Assembly (NCBI GenBank): GCA_030017995.1 | Contig: JASEGS010000013.1 | Span: 1-46,579, forward strand | Length of the DNA: 46,579 nucleotides | Direction of reading: 5' to 3' | Source of the DNA: Thermodesulfovibrionales bacterium | Lineage (GTDB): Bacteria; Nitrospirota; Thermodesulfovibrionia; Thermodesulfovibrionales; Dissulfurispiraceae | Part shown: positions 7,519 through 16,103 of the stretch, piece by piece | Numbering within the stretch: the stretch's first letter is position 1 | How the letters are laid out: each line of letters starts with the position of its first letter | Notes under the pieces: generated by a model | Database searches by the model: none | What the model saw: only the letters and a program-made list of their open reading frames with translations | What the model was told of the DNA's origin: nothing | Translations under genes and position numbers: made by a program

Positions 7519-8709
7519 CTATTTCAGTTTCGATACCGCTTCTTTTATCCTGTCGAGTCCCTTCTTTATATTCTCCATCGAAGTTGCATATGAAATCCTT
7601 ATGTAGCTGTCATCTCCGAATGCCTCTCCGTGCACAAGCGCCACATTTGCTTCCTCCAGCAGATACATCGCCATATCGAACGATGAATTTATCGCCCTGT
7701 CCCCGGCCCTTTTACCGTAAAGCTTAGACACATTCGGGAACGCATAAAACGCTCCGTTAGGCTTTAAGCACTTAACGCCGCCGATCGAATTCAGTCCGTC
7801 AACGAGGAAATTCCTCCTCTTGTCGAATTCTGCATGCATCATCGCCGTGAAATCCTGAGGGCCTGTAAGCGCAGCAACCGCAGCCTTCTGAGCAATGGAT
7901 GTCGGGTTCGATGTAGACTGGCTCTGGATATTGGTCATAGCCTTTATAATGTCCTTAGGCCCGGCGGCATAACCTATTCTCCAGCCTGTCATGGCGTGGG
8001 ACTTTGAAAGACCGTTCACAACGATGGTCTTATCCTTTATATCTTTTCCAAAGGACGCGATGCTGATATGCTGCGCTCCGTCATAAACGAGCTTTTCGTA
8101 TATCTCGTCAGAAATAACAAAGATATTATGCTTTAAGGCTATATCCGCAATTGCCTCCAGAGTCTTTTTATCATAGGCAAAGCCAGTAGGATTCGACGGC
8201 GAATTGATAATCAGGGCCTTTGTCTTTTTTGTGATCTTTGATTCAAGCACGTCAGGCTTTAACATAAAATTGTCCTCTTCGTATGTCCTAACGATCACTG
8301 GAACCGCATCATTCAGGAGCGCCTGATCAGGATAAGAGACCCAATATGGCGAGGGTATTATAACCTCGTCCCCTGCGCCGAACAATGCCTGAGCGATATT
8401 ATAAAGGCTGTGCTTTGCGCCACACGAGACAAGAATCTCCTCCTTTGCATATTCAAGACCGTTGTCGTTTTTGAACTTTGAGATAATGCCGTCCTTGAGC
8501 TCATCTATGCCGCCGACCGGCGTGTACTTTGTGAAGCCGTCTCTTATAGCCTTTATTGCGGCCTCTTTTACATGCTCGGGCGTGTCAAAGTCAGGCTCGC
8601 CTACACCGAAGTTCACAACATCCATTCCCTGAGCCTTCATTGCCTTTGCCTTTGCATCTACAGCTAAAGTAGGCGAAGGCTTGATCCTCATAGCCCTTTC
8701 ATAAAGCAT
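7519..8709 (-). CDS. aspC: Class I aminotransferase, probable aspartate aminotransferase
   Basis: This is a PLP enzyme of fold type I that moves amino groups between aspartate (or related amino acids) and 2-oxoglutarate. In the 396-aa product the PLP-binding lysine is in the SKSHAMTGWRIGYAAGP block, the substrate-binding loop is NSPSNPTG, and the C-terminal Arg for the alpha-carboxylate lies in YIRISYA. The start at 8709 has a strong AAGGAGG eight bases upstream. It abuts era. The sub-family matches type Ib aspartate/prephenate aminotransferases, so prephenate or tyrosine may also be a substrate. Confidence 0.9.
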   Translation of the reverse strand: MLYERAMRIKPSPTLAVDAKAKAMKAQGMDVVNFGVGEPDFDTPEHVKEAAIKAIRDGFTKYTPVGGIDELKDGIISKFKNDNGLEYAKEEILVSCGAKHSLYNIAQALFGAGDEVIIPSPYWVSYPDQALLNDAVPVIVRTYEEDNFMLKPDVLESKITKKTKALIINSPSNPTGFAYDKKTLEAIADIALKHNIFVISDEIYEKLVYDGAQHISIASFGKDIKDKTIVVNGLSKSHAMTGWRIGYAAGPKDIIKAMTNIQSQSTSNPTSIAQKAAVAALTGPQDFTAMMHAEFDKRRNFLVDGLNSIGGVKCLKPNGAFYAFPNVSKLYGKRAGDRAINSSFDMAMYLLEEANVALVHGEAFGDDSYIRISYATSMENIKKGLDRIKEAVSKLK

Positions 8710-8730
8710 ATATAAATCCTCCTTTAAAAA

Positions 8731-8757
8731 TTGTAATGTGTAATGCGTGATGAGTTA
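8731..8757. repeat. 7-bp-period repeat upstream of aspC
   Basis: Degenerate heptads of the form GTAATGN (GTAATGT, GTAATGC, GTGATGA) lie between the aminotransferase start and the TPR gene. They match the heptad repeat class seen elsewhere in the window and would lie in the 5' leader of aspC. Confidence 0.55.
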
Positions 8758-8807
8758 TAAAAATCTGTTGCTTGTTATACATCACCCGCCACAAATTCCG
8801 GTTGTTA

Positions 8808-9329
8808 TTATAGCCCATTTTTCGATTTTAATTCCTTGATCTTCTTAAGCGTATCCTTATAATTTTCATTGGATGGGTTGAATTCCAATGCCTTCAGGAC
8901 AAGTCTTTCCGCTTCAACAATGTTTTCTTTTTTCGAATAATAAAGCCATGCAAGGTTGTTATAGGCATCTGCAAGGTCAGGCTGTTCCTCGATCGCCTTT
9001 TTATAGCACTCTTCTGCCATATCTGTTTCGCCTCTCTGCATATAGACATTGCCCAGATAAAGATAGGCAATAGGAAGTTTTTTTGATGCCTTCTTATATT
9101 CTTCAATGGCAATGTCAATTTTCCCCTGTCTTTCATATGCAACGCCAAGGTTTACATGTTCTTCAGGTGTCAATGGGTCATCAAGAACAATTATTCGGGG
9201 AAGGGAACAGGAAGTTAGAAACGCAGAAGACAGAAAACAGAAAACAGAAAACAGACTTATAGAAAATTTTTTTATTTTTCTTCTGACTTCTTTTTTATCA
9301 GTAGTGTCCAGAAATTCGTCTTTTCCCAT
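8808..9329 (-). CDS. TPR-repeat lipoprotein
   Basis: This is a putative outer- or inner-membrane lipoprotein with tetratricopeptide repeats for protein-protein contacts. After a basic N-terminus a hydrophobic stretch ends in a lipobox, LTSC, with the acylated Cys at about residue 41. At least three TPR units follow, with NLGVAYERQGKIDIAIEEY, YLGNVYMQRGETDMAEECY and NLAWLYYSK. Its start overlaps the upstream peptidase gene by 58 nt, so a later start is possible. The signal sequence is encoded by a 7-bp tandem repeat. It closes a cluster with the PA2778- and PA2779-like genes. Confidence 0.82.
   Translation of the reverse strand: MGKDEFLDTTDKKEVRRKIKKFSISLFSVFCFLSSAFLTSCSLPRIIVLDDPLTPEEHVNLGVAYERQGKIDIAIEEYKKASKKLPIAYLYLGNVYMQRGETDMAEECYKKAIEEQPDLADAYNNLAWLYYSKKENIVEAERLVLKALEFNPSNENYKDTLKKIKELKSKNGL
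9224..9255. repeat. 7-bp tandem repeat encoding a signal-peptide core
   Basis: There are four near-perfect copies of a heptad (AGAAAAC on plus, TTTTCTG on minus). They lie inside the TPR lipoprotein gene and encode the hydrophobic LFSVFCFLSSAF segment just ahead of the lipobox. Confidence 0.85.
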
Positions 9330-9862
9330 ATATTTAAAAATTTCTCTCTATTTATAAACTCATGCTCTGTTCTGCCTGAATTGACAATAACACCGTTGTC
9401 ATTATAACCCACAACCACCATAAAATGATTAACCTGATATATGGAAAAACCATAATCCACCATAACAATCAACGGATACCCGTTGTTTATCTTAGTTTTA
9501 ATATCATCCATGGTGCCGGCATACTGCAATGCATAAAGTCCTTTTGTGTTGGCATATATAAGCATATCTAAATTAAGCGTCCCTTTTGCGGTTTTACTGT
9601 AGACCTCTCCGGCTATTTCCTCCGGGGTAACATTAACCCCCCAGTAATTCATTACTCCTGACAGGGATGCAGGCCCGCACTGGTAGGCCTCCTGAGGATA
9701 AAACGGGACTTTATTAATGATCACGGCTTCAAACCCAATTTGCACAGATATAGACGAGCAGGAAAAAAGGATAAAAAATACAAAAGGCAAAAAGTTACGG
9801 GCTAAAAACAAAAGCTTTTCAGGTCTGGTCTTTTGTTTTTTGCTGCTATGCCTTTTGCCCAT
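9272..9862 (-). CDS. PA2778-like cysteine peptidase (C39-like lipoprotein)
   Basis: This is an exported papain-like/C39-like cysteine peptidase. A hydrophobic N-terminal segment ends in FFILFSCSS, a likely lipobox. The catalytic core shows YQCGPASLSGVMNYWG (Gln oxyanion and Cys nucleophile) and NHFMVVVGYNDNG (catalytic His), then a conserved Asn/Asp-bearing strand. The set of a PA2778-like peptidase, a PA2779-like membrane protein and a TPR protein recurs as a cluster in Gram-negative bacteria. The substrate is unknown; C39 relatives cleave double-Gly leaders, but no ABC exporter is adjacent. Confidence 0.82.
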   Translation of the reverse strand: MGKRHSSKKQKTRPEKLLFLARNFLPFVFFILFSCSSISVQIGFEAVIINKVPFYPQEAYQCGPASLSGVMNYWGVNVTPEEIAGEVYSKTAKGTLNLDMLIYANTKGLYALQYAGTMDDIKTKINNGYPLIVMVDYGFSIYQVNHFMVVVGYNDNGVIVNSGRTEHEFINREKFLNIWEKTNFWTLLIKKKSEEK

Positions 9863-9882
9863 AAACCTTTTGCCTTAAAAAT

Positions 9883-10275
9883 CTATTTTGTTACTGTAAC
9901 CTTATGGCCTGTCAGCTGAAGTACTACAATAACCAATATCGCTATTACAAGGAGCGCAATAATGATATCGAGGCCATCCCCTCCTACCTTAAGCTCATCA
10001 AGCTGCAACGCAATCTGATGTATTTGCTGGTCAGTGAGTTGTGAAAGCCTGCTGTTAATCTCATCCTGAGTGAATCCAAGCTGTTCAAGCCTTTCCTTGA
10101 TCATCTTTGTCTCGATCGTCTTCTGTATATTCTCAATATCCGCTGCCCTGTCAACCTGTGACAGCGCTATTGCTTCTGATGCAACAAACCCGGCTTCCAC
10201 CTTTGGAGCAATGCCAATGATGAACATTGCAAAAACAAGATACCATGCAACCTCTCTCATAAAAGGAACCCTCAT
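9883..10275 (-). CDS. PA2779-family membrane protein
   Basis: The 130-aa protein has an N-terminal signal or membrane segment (residues ~8-28), a helical middle with LEQLGFTQDEINSRLSQLTD, the helical hallmark of PA2779-family proteins, and a C-terminal transmembrane helix (about 105-122) followed by a short basic tail. A good AGGAGG precedes the ATG at 10275. It is transcribed just ahead of the C39-like peptidase, with which it is probably functionally linked. Its activity is unknown. Confidence 0.85.
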   Translation of the reverse strand: MRVPFMREVAWYLVFAMFIIGIAPKVEAGFVASEAIALSQVDRAADIENIQKTIETKMIKERLEQLGFTQDEINSRLSQLTDQQIHQIALQLDELKVGGDGLDIIIALLVIAILVIVVLQLTGHKVTVTK

Positions 10276-10293
10276 CCTGTCTCACCTCCTTTC

Positions 10294-11691
10294 TTAATTC
10301 CCAAACCTCACGCCGCCGCCAAAATACAAACTCCTTCTCTTATTATTAAATATATCATCAAATCCGGCGGAAATAAATAAATTTTTAAATGTGAAATAAT
10401 CCACACCAACTCTGAAATGGGGATTTTTTGCATCCTCAGCCGAAAGACCAAAGTCCCATACATCAGCAGAGAGCTTCAGCCTGTCATTCAGTAAGAACTG
10501 GTCAATGCCAAAACCGAGCGTATTCTCTGTCAGCCCCGCCCTCAAGGCTGTGTCTTTGAAAATTTCTGAATCTTTAAACCTTTTGGCCATCTGGGCGCTG
10601 AATTCCACTTTATTCTCCCTGTTCTGTCCCACAGGTCCGTCCACCACTCCAAAGATAAGATAATTTTCAGGTTTTGGCTGGAGGGTTACACTGAAATGCC
10701 CTTTCCAATCTCCATGCCTGGACAGATACTCCCCCTGCAATGTGACAAACGCCCTGAACCTGTCTATAGCGCTCATTGTCTTATTCACTGTTTGCAACGT
10801 CCTGTTAGCTGACTCATAAATAGTATCATCATTCAAAAGTTTCCCCAATGTGCCCTCGCCTCTCTCTATTTTCCCGGTAATCCTGTTTATGCTCTCCACA
10901 CCGCTTCTTATAGGTGGTCTGTTTTCTAAAACCAAAGCCTTTATCTCTTCTGTTGTTTCATTAAGGTTTTTAAGAATAGGCGGCGCATTAGTTTTAAGAG
11001 AGAGGGAAAAATCATTTAAGTTCACCATTGTGGTATTGAACATCTCTTTATTTGTTTTCATAAGCTCATTCAGAGATGCTGAGAGTTCATTAATATCACC
11101 GAGGACTTTCCTCAGTCTCGTATCATTGGAGACTATGGCCTGATTCATGTTCTGTGTAACATTTCTCAGATTGATTATAGATTCCTTTAATGCCTGCCTC
11201 GATTCCTCGGAGTCAATTATCTCATTAATTGAAGAAGATAGTTTACCGATATCAGAAGATACACTCGAGAATTTGCGTATCACGCCGTCTATATCTGTAA
11301 CTTCAACGGCATTTATAATTGTGTCACCGTCTTTTAACAAGGGCATTGTTGAACCATGCCTGATTTCTAAAAATTTGTCTCCAAGGAATCCTGAAAATTT
11401 TATAAACGCTGAAGAATCGCTGTAAAGATTGATCCCTTCATACATCCTTACTTTCAATTTTGCCTTGTTCCCCTCCAGTAAAACATTATCTATAACCCCT
11501 GCCTCAACACCGGCAATTTTTACCTTTGTTCTCCTGTCAAGGCCTGCAATGTTGTCAAAATAAATATAGACTGTATAACCCCTCTTTTGGAACCATTCGA
11601 ATTTTCCCACCTTAATGGTCATAAAGGACAGGATTGCAAGGACAATCAATGCAAATATGCCGACCTTAAGCTCGACGGAAAGAGATCTCAT
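10294..11691 (-). CDS. mlaD: MlaD-family (MCE) lipid-transport protein with extended C-terminus
   Basis: This is the substrate-binding MCE component of an ABC phospholipid transport system, anchored in the inner membrane and reaching across the periplasm. It has one N-terminal helix, then an MCE domain (about 35-115) with IAGLDRRTKVKIAGVEAG. A long helical region with repeated N and E residues follows, then about 150 residues with alternating beta-strand pattern ending LYFGGGVRFGN. At ~465 aa it is much longer than E. coli MlaD. I prefer the ATG at 11691, which has GAGGTGG upstream; a GTG at 11703 is also open. It overlaps mlaF. Confidence 0.88.
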   Translation of the reverse strand: MRSLSVELKVGIFALIVLAILSFMTIKVGKFEWFQKRGYTVYIYFDNIAGLDRRTKVKIAGVEAGVIDNVLLEGNKAKLKVRMYEGINLYSDSSAFIKFSGFLGDKFLEIRHGSTMPLLKDGDTIINAVEVTDIDGVIRKFSSVSSDIGKLSSSINEIIDSEESRQALKESIINLRNVTQNMNQAIVSNDTRLRKVLGDINELSASLNELMKTNKEMFNTTMVNLNDFSLSLKTNAPPILKNLNETTEEIKALVLENRPPIRSGVESINRITGKIERGEGTLGKLLNDDTIYESANRTLQTVNKTMSAIDRFRAFVTLQGEYLSRHGDWKGHFSVTLQPKPENYLIFGVVDGPVGQNRENKVEFSAQMAKRFKDSEIFKDTALRAGLTENTLGFGIDQFLLNDRLKLSADVWDFGLSAEDAKNPHFRVGVDYFTFKNLFISAGFDDIFNNKRRSLYFGGGVRFGN

Positions 11692-12439
11692 CCACCACCT
11701 CACCCGCAGGCCAAACAGAACTGCCGTTTATAAATTGCCTCACACTTGGATTCATTGAGCTTCCTATCTCATGTGGCGTGCCTATTTCTATAATGCAACC
11801 CTCGTGCAACATAGCGATCCTATCTGCAATCTTGTTAGCGCTGTGCATATCATGGGTAATGCTTACAGATGTAACAGAAAGCCTTCTGTTCATTTCTATT
11901 ATTAAATCATTTATGGCATCTGCCATTACTGGGTCAAGCCCTGTTGTTGGCTCATCATAAAGCATTATGTCCGGTTCATAAGCAATAGCCCTCGCAAGAC
12001 CAACCCTTTTTTTCATCCCCCCGGAAAGCTCAGAAGGCATAAGGTTCTCAACGCCTGAGAGTCCCACCATATCAAGTTTCTCAATAGCTATTCTCTTTGC
12101 ATCCTTTTCTGAAATCTTTCTCTCTTTCAAAAGGACGAATCCCACATTCTCCCATACCTTCATGGAATCAAAAAGGGCTGCGCCCTGAAACAACATGCCA
12201 AATTTCTTTCTGATCTCATAAAGTTCTTTTTCGGTGAGTTGAGCTATATCCTTTCCATCCACCATAACCTTTCCCTTGTCAGGCTTGAGCAGACCTATTA
12301 TATGCTTGATAAGGACGCTTTTCCCAGAACCGCTGCCCCCTATTATAACCATGCTCTCACCCTTTTCAATCCTGAGATTCAGGCCTCTGAGAACATGTTT
12401 ATTGCCAAATGACTTATGCAGATTTATAATCTCTATCAT
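11666..12439 (-). CDS. mlaF: ABC transporter ATP-binding protein, MlaF-type
   Basis: This is the ATPase that drives Mla-type phospholipid transport between inner and outer membranes. The 257-aa product has Walker A GGSGSGKS, signature SELSGGMKKR, Walker B IMLYDEPTTGLDP and switch His in SITHD. It overlaps the permease by four bases and the MCE gene by about 26, a tight mlaE-mlaF-mlaD order. The FGMLFQGAALFDSM segment is characteristic of the MlaF subfamily. Confidence 0.95.
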   Translation of the reverse strand: MIEIINLHKSFGNKHVLRGLNLRIEKGESMVIIGGSGSGKSVLIKHIIGLLKPDKGKVMVDGKDIAQLTEKELYEIRKKFGMLFQGAALFDSMKVWENVGFVLLKERKISEKDAKRIAIEKLDMVGLSGVENLMPSELSGGMKKRVGLARAIAYEPDIMLYDEPTTGLDPVMADAINDLIIEMNRRLSVTSVSITHDMHSANKIADRIAMLHEGCIIEIGTPHEIGSSMNPSVRQFINGSSVWPAGEVVDEISFRRA

Positions 12440-13206
12440 TTAAACATCCAAGCAGACAGGAAATAATCAGATATAAGAATGGTCATTGAAGACACTACCA
12501 CCGCGCCTGTTGTGGACTTTCCCACACCTTCTGCACCTCCTTCTGAATAAAATCCTTTATAGCAGCTTATCAGGGCTATACAGCCCCCAAAAAAACACGC
12601 CTTTATAAGTCCATAATATATGTCTTCCAGTTTGATATAGTCCCATGTCCTCCTCCAGTAAGTTGCAGAGCTGGTGCCAAACAATCCAACTGTTACAGAA
12701 TAACCTCCTAAGATGCCGACAATGTCTGTGATGACCACGAGAAATGGTATGACAATAAGTCCTGATATGAACCTTGGAACAATCAGGTATTTGACAGGAT
12801 TTGTAGCAAGTGTTTCGAGGGCGTCTATCTGTTCGGTAACTCTCATGGTGCCAAGTTCTGCTGCCATTGCAGCTCCAGCCCTTCCAGCAACTATCAGTCC
12901 CGTGAGGACAGGCCCCAATTCCCTCGTCATTGATAACGCAACAGCAAAGCCAACCATAGTCTCTGCATTAAATCTTTTAAATCCTGTATAGGTCTGCAGC
13001 GCCATGACCATTCCTGTAAACACAGCCGTAATAAGAACAACCGGCAAAGATTTTATTCCTATCTCCACAATCTGTTTGAGAATACCCCTCATATCCAGCG
13101 GAGGGACGAATATAAGCTTGACAGTTGAACAAAGCAGGATTAAAATTCTCCCCAGTTCTTCAGTAAAACGAATTATATATTTACCAAGTATTTCAATAAA
13201 TTTCAT
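12436..13206 (-). CDS. mlaE: MlaE-family ABC permease
   Basis: This integral inner-membrane permease of the lipid-transport system has 256 aa and about five hydrophobic helices. The family signature is clear: FTGMVMALQTYTGF, MTRELGPVLTGLIVAGRAGA, and ELGTMRVTEQIDALETLATNP, the cytoplasmic coupling region that contacts MlaF. It is the first gene of the unit mlaE-F-D. No mlaB or mlaC is adjacent, so the lipid-carrier partner may be replaced by the extended MlaD. Confidence 0.95.
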   Translation of the reverse strand: MKFIEILGKYIIRFTEELGRILILLCSTVKLIFVPPLDMRGILKQIVEIGIKSLPVVLITAVFTGMVMALQTYTGFKRFNAETMVGFAVALSMTRELGPVLTGLIVAGRAGAAMAAELGTMRVTEQIDALETLATNPVKYLIVPRFISGLIVIPFLVVITDIVGILGGYSVTVGLFGTSSATYWRRTWDYIKLEDIYYGLIKACFFGGCIALISCYKGFYSEGGAEGVGKSTTGAVVVSSMTILISDYFLSAWMFK

Positions 13207-13230
13207 ATAATATATAAAGTTGCACTTTAA

Positions 13231-14349
13231 TTATTTATATACCCTCGTTGCCCTGCTCCCGAGAGAAGTTAATATCTCATATGGACTTGTTTCTGCCTGA
13301 AGTGCGAGGGCAGATGCATCTATGCTTATGTTGCCGCGCCTTCCCATGACAATGACTTCATCACCTTCTGCCACATGCTCAACTCCTGTTAAATCAATCA
13401 TCGTAATGTCCATGCAAACCCGTCCGATTACAGGGACAATCATGTCTTTAACTATTACCTCTGCATTGTTTGAAAATGCCCTGAAATAACCATCCGCATA
13501 ACCAACAGGTATCACTCCTACAATGCTGTCCCGTTTTGTCACAAATGTCCTGCCGTAACTTATGGGTGTGTTAGCAGGCAATCGCCTGATTGTTAATATT
13601 TTAGTTTTAACAGTCATAGCAGGAATAGGTTCGGTCTTTTTTTCTGACTTCTGACTTCTGACTTCTGACTTCTGTACTGGCGAGTATCCATATAGCATTA
13701 ATCCGGGCCTTACTGCATCGAAATGAGATTCAGGAAGGATCATCACTGCAGCGCTATTGGCAATGTGAAACAGGTTCACGCTCAAGCCTGTTTTTGACAA
13801 TTCGTTTTTAAGCGAATCAAATTTGCAGATTTGTTGTCTAGCAAAAGAGACATCAGAAGGATCAACCTCTGAAAAATGGCTCATAATGCCGTCTATGGTC
13901 AAACCTTTCATATTGGCTATTTCCAGTATATCTTTTGCCGCATCGCCTGTAATGCCGAGCCTTCCCATGCCTGTATCAACCTTGATGTGGACTTTAACTC
14001 TAATGTTGCGCCTTTCTCCCTCTCTCGATAATAAAACCGCTGCCCTTTTATCCCAGATTACCGGTATCAGATTATATTGGAAAATATCATCAGTATCAGG
14101 ATCAAATAGCACCATAATTGGCGCATTTATGCCAGCGCCCCTGAGTTCTTTGGCTTCTTCAGTAAAAGCAACAGCAAGATATTCTACACCCTCACTGACA
14201 AGCCTCCTGGATACTTCAACAGCGCCATGCCCGTAGGCATCCGCTTTAACAACGGCTATAACAGGACGGTTATTTGAAAGGTTTCTTACAACCCTGAGAT
14301 TGTTGGATATAGAACTCAGGTCTATTTCTGCAATAGCGCCTCTGTTCAT
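13231..14349 (-). CDS. alr: Alanine racemase
   Basis: Alr is the PLP enzyme making D-alanine for peptidoglycan. The catalytic lysine is in VVKADAYGHG and the C-terminal Tyr loop is ISYGRTF; CMDITMIDLT lies in the second domain. I chose ATG 14349 because family homology begins with NRGAIAEIDLS; the frame is open to 14376. Between LMLYGYSPV and PAMTVKTKI an extra segment including SEVRSQKSEKK is encoded by a 7-bp tandem repeat. It lies in a variable loop and may be tolerated. Confidence 0.95.
   Translation of the reverse strand: MNRGAIAEIDLSSISNNLRVVRNLSNNRPVIAVVKADAYGHGAVEVSRRLVSEGVEYLAVAFTEEAKELRGAGINAPIMVLFDPDTDDIFQYNLIPVIWDKRAAVLLSREGERRNIRVKVHIKVDTGMGRLGITGDAAKDILEIANMKGLTIDGIMSHFSEVDPSDVSFARQQICKFDSLKNELSKTGLSVNLFHIANSAAVMILPESHFDAVRPGLMLYGYSPVQKSEVRSQKSEKKTEPIPAMTVKTKILTIRRLPANTPISYGRTFVTKRDSIVGVIPVGYADGYFRAFSNNAEVIVKDMIVPVIGRVCMDITMIDLTGVEHVAEGDEVIVMGRRGNISIDASALALQAETSPYEILTSLGSRATRVYK
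13641..13675. repeat. 7-bp tandem repeat inside alr
   Basis: About five copies of TTCTGAC (plus strand) are read through in frame by alr, adding a SEVRSQK-type heptapeptide insertion. Seven bases times three gives a seven-residue period, which this insertion shows. Confidence 0.9.
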
Positions 14350-14397
14350 AAAAAGTAACCGTTCACCTGAACCCATGCTTCAGCAAGGTCAGGCTGA

Positions 14398-14607
14398 CTA
14401 CTTTTTTCCCTCTTCTGTTCCTTCCTTCCCTTCCGTCATCGGCTTTTTCGGAGTCACATCAATCTCATCCGGCTCGTTGACTCCCTTTTTAAAACTTTTA
14501 ATTGCTTTGCCAATACCGCCTGCAAGCTCAGGCAACCTCTTAGCTCCAAACAGGATGAGAACGATCACCAGAACAATCAACAACTCATTCATTCCAATAC
14601 CAAACAT
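14398..14607 (-). CDS. tatA: Sec-independent translocase component TatA
   Basis: TatA oligomers form the channel of the twin-arginine system, which exports folded, often cofactor-bearing proteins. The 69-aa product has the single N-terminal helix ([17 protein letters not shown]), the FGAKRLPEL hinge and an amphipathic helix [14 protein letters not shown], then an acidic/basic tail. AGGAGG precedes the ATG by four bases. tatC is not in the window. Its location near mobA is fitting because many molybdo- and tungstoenzymes use Tat, but this link is an inference. Confidence 0.95.
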   Translation of the reverse strand: MFGIGMNELLIVLVIVLILFGAKRLPELAGGIGKAIKSFKKGVNEPDEIDVTPKKPMTEGKEGTEEGKK

Positions 14608-14661
14608 GTTACCTCCTTATTTATCGTGATACTTAACACGCATTTGGCTATGAGTCTTTTG

Positions 14662-14684
14662 TCATCACGCATAACGCATCACGT
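14662..14684. repeat. 7-bp-period repeat between tatA and mobA
   Basis: Three degenerate heptads (ATCACGC, ATAACGC, ATCACGT) lie across the mobA stop codon. They are of the same class as the other heptad arrays. Confidence 0.55.
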
Positions 14685-15303
14685 TTTTATAGTCTTCAAT
14701 CGTATTTATATTAACAAATGACATGCCATCAGGGTCTACTACCCTTATCTCAGATTCATTAATAAATCTGGTTTTAATCTCATTTAAAAAACGTTTTAAT
14801 GATGTCTTTCCGCTCAAAATAGCAGCTTCAAGATAAGGCATTGCTTTGTTACAGTATACCCCAAACAGCGGTTGTGGTTCACCATCATAAATAGGGACAG
14901 TGGCATCAATGGTTTCAGAATGACCAGAGTAAAATGATTCCAAATGTTTTTTGCAAACAAAATAAATCAGCTCTTTTTTTATAAATGGCATATCGCAGGC
15001 AACAATAAAAATAGACCCGTGTTTTGAATTGAGCAGAGAAGAATAAATGCCCGACATTGGCCCGAGAGACGGCAAGATATCGCCAATAAGGGGAGCGCCA
15101 AGATAAAAATATTTCTCAGGTATATTAGTGCTGATAATCACTTCATCAAAAATTTCTTTGAGTAAAATAAGATTCTTTTCGATAATTGTATAATTGTTAA
15201 TCTTTATAAAACTCTTAAGGGACGGGAATCTTTTATTCTGACCGCCAGCCAATATAACTCCTGCAATTCCGGATATCTCCGCATCTCCGCGTCTTTGTAT
15301 CAT
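14665..15303 (-). CDS. mobA: Molybdenum cofactor guanylyltransferase MobA-like
   Basis: MobA adds GMP to molybdopterin to give the bis-guanine dinucleotide cofactor of Mo/W enzymes. The product has the nucleotidyltransferase loop AGVILAGGQNKRFP near the N-terminus and the metal-binding ACDMPF motif in the middle. Its start overlaps the Memo-like gene stop by four bases. The first ~12 residues (MIQRRGDAEISG) are encoded by a short repeat and may be dispensable. Other NTP transferases are possible, but the overall pattern fits MobA and the genome also carries tungstate transport. Confidence 0.86.
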   Translation of the reverse strand: MIQRRGDAEISGIAGVILAGGQNKRFPSLKSFIKINNYTIIEKNLILLKEIFDEVIISTNIPEKYFYLGAPLIGDILPSLGPMSGIYSSLLNSKHGSIFIVACDMPFIKKELIYFVCKKHLESFYSGHSETIDATVPIYDGEPQPLFGVYCNKAMPYLEAAILSGKTSLKRFLNEIKTRFINESEIRVVDPDGMSFVNINTIEDYKNVMRYA

Positions 15304-16103
15304 TTTATTACAATCCCTGCATAGCCAACCACATGTTCATAATCGCCGCTTATGTCTCCTGATGTGGCATATTTTATAAGTTGCGCAGATGTTGCGCCCA
15401 ACTCAATAGCGGCACAGAGCATTATTGTTGCCGGCAGAAAACCGCACATAGAAATCCGTTCTTTTTCGACTATGCTGTATAAGCCCTCCGGATCGAGGGA
15501 TAGCATCTTGTCAATGGCAAGACCGTCAAGCTTCCTTGCAATATCATCAGGCACATAATGGCTCATATCAGAGCTCGCAGCTATAACCACATTACAACCG
15601 GTCTCTTTTATGGACTGTGCTATACCCTTTCCAATTGCCCTGCATTCGTCAATATCAGCGCGCATAACTGCAATCGGCACTATCTTAACTTTATCGGAAA
15701 AATAAGATATGAAAGGCAACTGCACTTCGAGGGAATGTTCAAATATATGCGCCTGCACATCTTCCACTACATGGGGCGCCTTTTGTTTTATCTTTTTTGC
15801 CAAATTTTCGTCTATGGTAAATACGCCTGTAGGAATTTCCCATTCACCTGAACTCATAATAGACACTCTTGCGCCAAGTCCGGTATGGTTAGGGCCAAGC
15901 AGAATAAAAGTATCAGGGAATTGTATTGAAGAATATACAGCGCCAGCCACATGACCTGAATACATTAGTCCCGCATGAGGAGAAACAATGCCTATCGCTT
16001 TTTCTTTTGCAACTGTGTCAACAATATATTGTTCAACCTGTTTTTTCAATTTTGTGGCAGTTTCGTAATAAAATTGCCCTGCTACTGCCGGCTGTCTTGT
16101 CAT
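15300..16103 (-). CDS. amrB: AmmeMemoRadiSam system protein B (Memo-like)
   Basis: This 267-aa protein of the Memo family has a fold related to extradiol dioxygenases. The family residues are visible: RQPAVAGQFYY at the start, SPHAGLMYSGHVAGAVY, LLGPNHTG, EHSLEVQLPF and SSDMSHY. The histidines in PHAG, PNH and HSLE are the expected metal ligands. Members occur with AMMECR1 and a radical-SAM enzyme, neither of which is adjacent. The biochemical role is not established. It overlaps dnaB by one base (TAATG). Confidence 0.92.
   Translation of the reverse strand: MTRQPAVAGQFYYETATKLKKQVEQYIVDTVAKEKAIGIVSPHAGLMYSGHVAGAVYSSIQFPDTFILLGPNHTGLGARVSIMSSGEWEIPTGVFTIDENLAKKIKQKAPHVVEDVQAHIFEHSLEVQLPFISYFSDKVKIVPIAVMRADIDECRAIGKGIAQSIKETGCNVVIAASSDMSHYVPDDIARKLDGLAIDKMLSLDPEGLYSIVEKERISMCGFLPATIMLCAAIELGATSAQLIKYATSGDISGDYEHVVGYAGIVIK

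Noticed and set aside
13641-13675. CRISPR array
   Set aside because: The repeats are seven bases, directly adjacent, without spacers, and no cas genes are present.
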